This document shows, in pieces, positions 5,227-6,720 of a stretch of 6,720 bases of DNA. The translations under genes were made by a program, and so were the position numbers. Source of the stretch: Acidobacteriota bacterium (lineage in GTDB: Bacteria; Acidobacteriota; Thermoanaerobaculia; Gp7-AA8). The notes beneath the pieces are model-generated. The model did not search any database, was not told the origin of the DNA, and saw only the letters and a list, made by a program, of their open reading frames with translations. Each line of letters opens with the position of its first letter. Within the stretch, counting starts at the first letter, position 1. The stretch is taken from contig QHVX01000062.1 of NCBI GenBank assembly GCA_003222375.1, positions 24,105-30,824 of the forward strand. Direction: 5' to 3'.

Positions 5227-6720
5227 ATGTTCGAACAGGAACGCCGCAAATCGGAGCGTCGCCTCGTCAGTCCTCCCATCACCGCGCAGGTCGAGCAGAG
5301 ATCTGTCCGCGTGGTCAACATAGGAAGCCTGGGGACGACCATCGAGCATGACAGCCCGCTGGTCGGCGGCCCGCAGAAACTGAAATTTCAGTGGGACGGC
5401 GAAGAGATCAGCGTCGATTGCAACATCATCCATTCCGAGAAAAGCGGACCGAATATTTTCTCCACCGGCCTCAGTTTCGTCGGCGGCGAGCCGCCGGCGC
5501 TCAAGCGCGTGATCGAGACGCTGTCCGACCGCGATGAGATGGAGCGCCTCAGGACGCTGGTCGAGGCGTCGAAGCTGATCAACTCATCGATCGAGCCCGA
5601 CGCGCTGTTCGGATCGATCCTCACCGTCGCGCGCAATGAGCTGCACGTCGAGCGCGGCACGCTTTACTTCGTCGACGATCCTGCGAAAGAGATCTGGACG
5701 AAAATCGCCGGCGAGCTTTCAACCGAGATCCGTCTTCCGATCGGCAAAGGTCTCGCGGGCACGGTCGCGGCGACAGGAGAGCCCGTGATCCTGCACGATG
5801 CCTACGCCGATCCGCGATTCGATCGCTCGCTCGATCAGAAGACCGGATATCGCACGCGCTCGATGTTGTGCGTGCCGATCCGCAATCGGCAGCAGAAGAT
5901 CGTCGGCGTGCTGCAGCTCCTCAACAAGACAAACGGCGCATTCGGCACTGGCGATCTCGATTTTCTCAACAGCATCTCCGATCACATGGCCATCGCGATG
6001 GAGAACGCGACGCTGCACATGGAGCTGCTCGAGAAGCAGCGGATGGCCGAGGAGCTGAGGCTGGGACGGGAGATTCAGAGCCGGCTGCTGCCGTCGCCGC
6101 CTATCGATGTCGACTCCACGCACCTCGCCGCTCTGAGCGTGCCCTGCTACGAGGTCGGCGGCGACTACTACGATTTCCTCGAGCTCCCCGACGGCGACCT
6201 CGGCCTCGCCATCGGCGATGTGTCGGGAAAGGGCGTGGCGGCGGCGCTGATCATGTCGAGCGTGCAGGCTGCGCTGCGCGTGGCTGCGCCGATTGAAGAT
6301 GATCTCGCGCATCTCGTGCAGCGTCTGAATGCGCTGATCTATCGCAGTGCGCGCGGACGCAAGTACGCAACGTTTTTCTTCGGTCGGTACACACCGTCAT
6401 CCGGAATGCTGCGGTACGTCAATGCCGGACACAATCCGCCGTTCATCGCGATCGATGGACAGTTGCAGGAGCTGTCGTCGACCGGAAAGCCGATCGGCAT
6501 CCTTCCGGATTCGACGTATCACGAGCAGATGGTCGAGATTCCGCCCGGCGCGACGCTGTTCTTGTACACCGACGGCCTCAACGAGGCGGAGAATGTCGAC
6601 GAACAGGAATTCGGATACGAACGCCTCCGCGAGCTGTTTACGAAGACGCACGAGCCGCAGCGCATCGTCGCGGCCGTGACGGAGTTCGAGCGCGGCGCGC
6701 GGCCGATGGACGACAAGACG
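5227..6720 (+). CDS. PilZ-GAF-SpoIIE (RsbU-like) protein phosphatase, nearly complete at right edge
   Basis: The frame is open for 498 codons to the window end and stops at DDKT, the last conserved motif of the family, so only the final strand is probably missing. Residues 1-95 look like a PilZ domain: RRKSERR at 6-12 gives the arginine motif, and NIGSLG at 31-36 fits the second c-di-GMP motif except Gly33 where Ser is usual. Residues about 105-255 form a GAF domain (LPIGKGLAG at 170-178; SMLCVPI at 212-218; GVLQLLNK at 227-234). A helical linker follows (258-285), then the PP2C/SpoIIE domain: LGREIQSRLLP, GGDYYDF (311-317), GDVSGKG (330-336), NAGHNPP (399-405), YTDG (447-450), DDKT (495-498). 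The metal ligands appear present (Asp313, Asp331, Asp449, Asp495/496). Such enzymes dephosphorylate anti-sigma-factor antagonists in partner switching. The product is probably cytoplasmic, with no signal or membrane segment. Its target is not visible here. Confidence 0.92.
   Translation, partial: MFEQERRKSERRLVSPPITAQVEQRSVRVVNIGSLGTTIEHDSPLVGGPQKLKFQWDGEEISVDCNIIHSEKSGPNIFSTGLSFVGGEPPALKRVIETLSDRDEMERLRTLVEASKLINSSIEPDALFGSILTVARNELHVERGTLYFVDDPAKEIWTKIAGELSTEIRLPIGKGLAGTVAATGEPVILHDAYADPRFDRSLDQKTGYRTRSMLCVPIRNRQQKIVGVLQLLNKTNGAFGTGDLDFLNSISDHMAIAMENATLHMELLEKQRMAEELRLGREIQSRLLPSPPIDVDSTHLAALSVPCYEVGGDYYDFLELPDGDLGLAIGDVSGKGVAAALIMSSVQAALRVAAPIEDDLAHLVQRLNALIYRSARGRKYATFFFGRYTPSSGMLRYVNAGHNPPFIAIDGQLQELSSTGKPIGILPDSTYHEQMVEIPPGATLFLYTDGLNEAENVDEQEFGYERLRELFTKTHEPQRIVAAVTEFERGARPMDDKT

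Noticed and set aside
5193..5342. Upstream extension of the MFS gene to an ATG at 5342
   Set aside because: It would overlap the phosphatase start by over 100 bases and adds sequence unlike MFS N-termini. The conserved region begins just after ATG 5192.
4087..5433. 448-codon minus-strand frame
   Set aside because: It is a shadow of the MFS gene in another frame: very Arg-rich, no hydrophobic segments, and it crosses into the divergent phosphatase gene.

Overview
The window is ordinary chromosomal DNA of a GC-rich bacterium. The genes look about 65-75% GC where I counted, with strong use of GC-ending codons. An uncultured soil or environmental Acidobacteriota-like lineage is my best guess. 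This rests on a HemQ-type chlorite dismutase-family protein, a short secreted-protein fragment with an aspartate/arginine/GELLD-type repeat, a PilZ-GAF-SpoIIE regulator, and start codons that sit directly behind -10-like boxes. The phylum is an inference, not something the sequence proves. I see no insertion sequence, prophage, CRISPR array, rRNA or tRNA.

Layout, left to right. Positions 1-407 (minus strand) hold the N-terminal 135 codons of a lipoprotein cut by the left edge; it ends in what looks like the start of a peptidoglycan-binding domain. A 45-base divergent spacer follows. recN (453-2091, plus) comes next. It is nearly complete, but its reading frame breaks at 536-538, exactly where the Walker A P-loop should be encoded. 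tsaC (2057-2638, plus), the threonylcarbamoyl-AMP synthase of tRNA t6A synthesis, overlaps the recN end and starts with GTG. Positions 2639-2900 are a low-GC spacer with no convincing gene. Positions 2901-3188 encode a short secreted-protein remnant whose stop overlaps the start of hemQ (3185-3925, plus), a probable coproheme decarboxylase. hemQ converges on an MFS exporter gene (3993-5192, minus). The two are separated, and partly overlapped, by a 76-base repeat that folds into a perfect four-way junction. The MFS gene is divergent from a PilZ-GAF-SpoIIE phosphatase gene (5227 to the right edge, plus), and the -10-like elements of the two overlap.

The genes do not form one pathway. They cover cell envelope (lipoprotein), DNA repair (recN), tRNA modification (tsaC), heme synthesis (hemQ), efflux (MFS) and signalling (phosphatase). 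The points most worth checking are the P-loop deletion in recN, the four-way-junction repeat that supplies the stop codon of the MFS gene, the recurrent near-leaderless start architecture, and the fusion of a possible c-di-GMP sensor to a partner-switching phosphatase. I found no clearly new multi-gene system.
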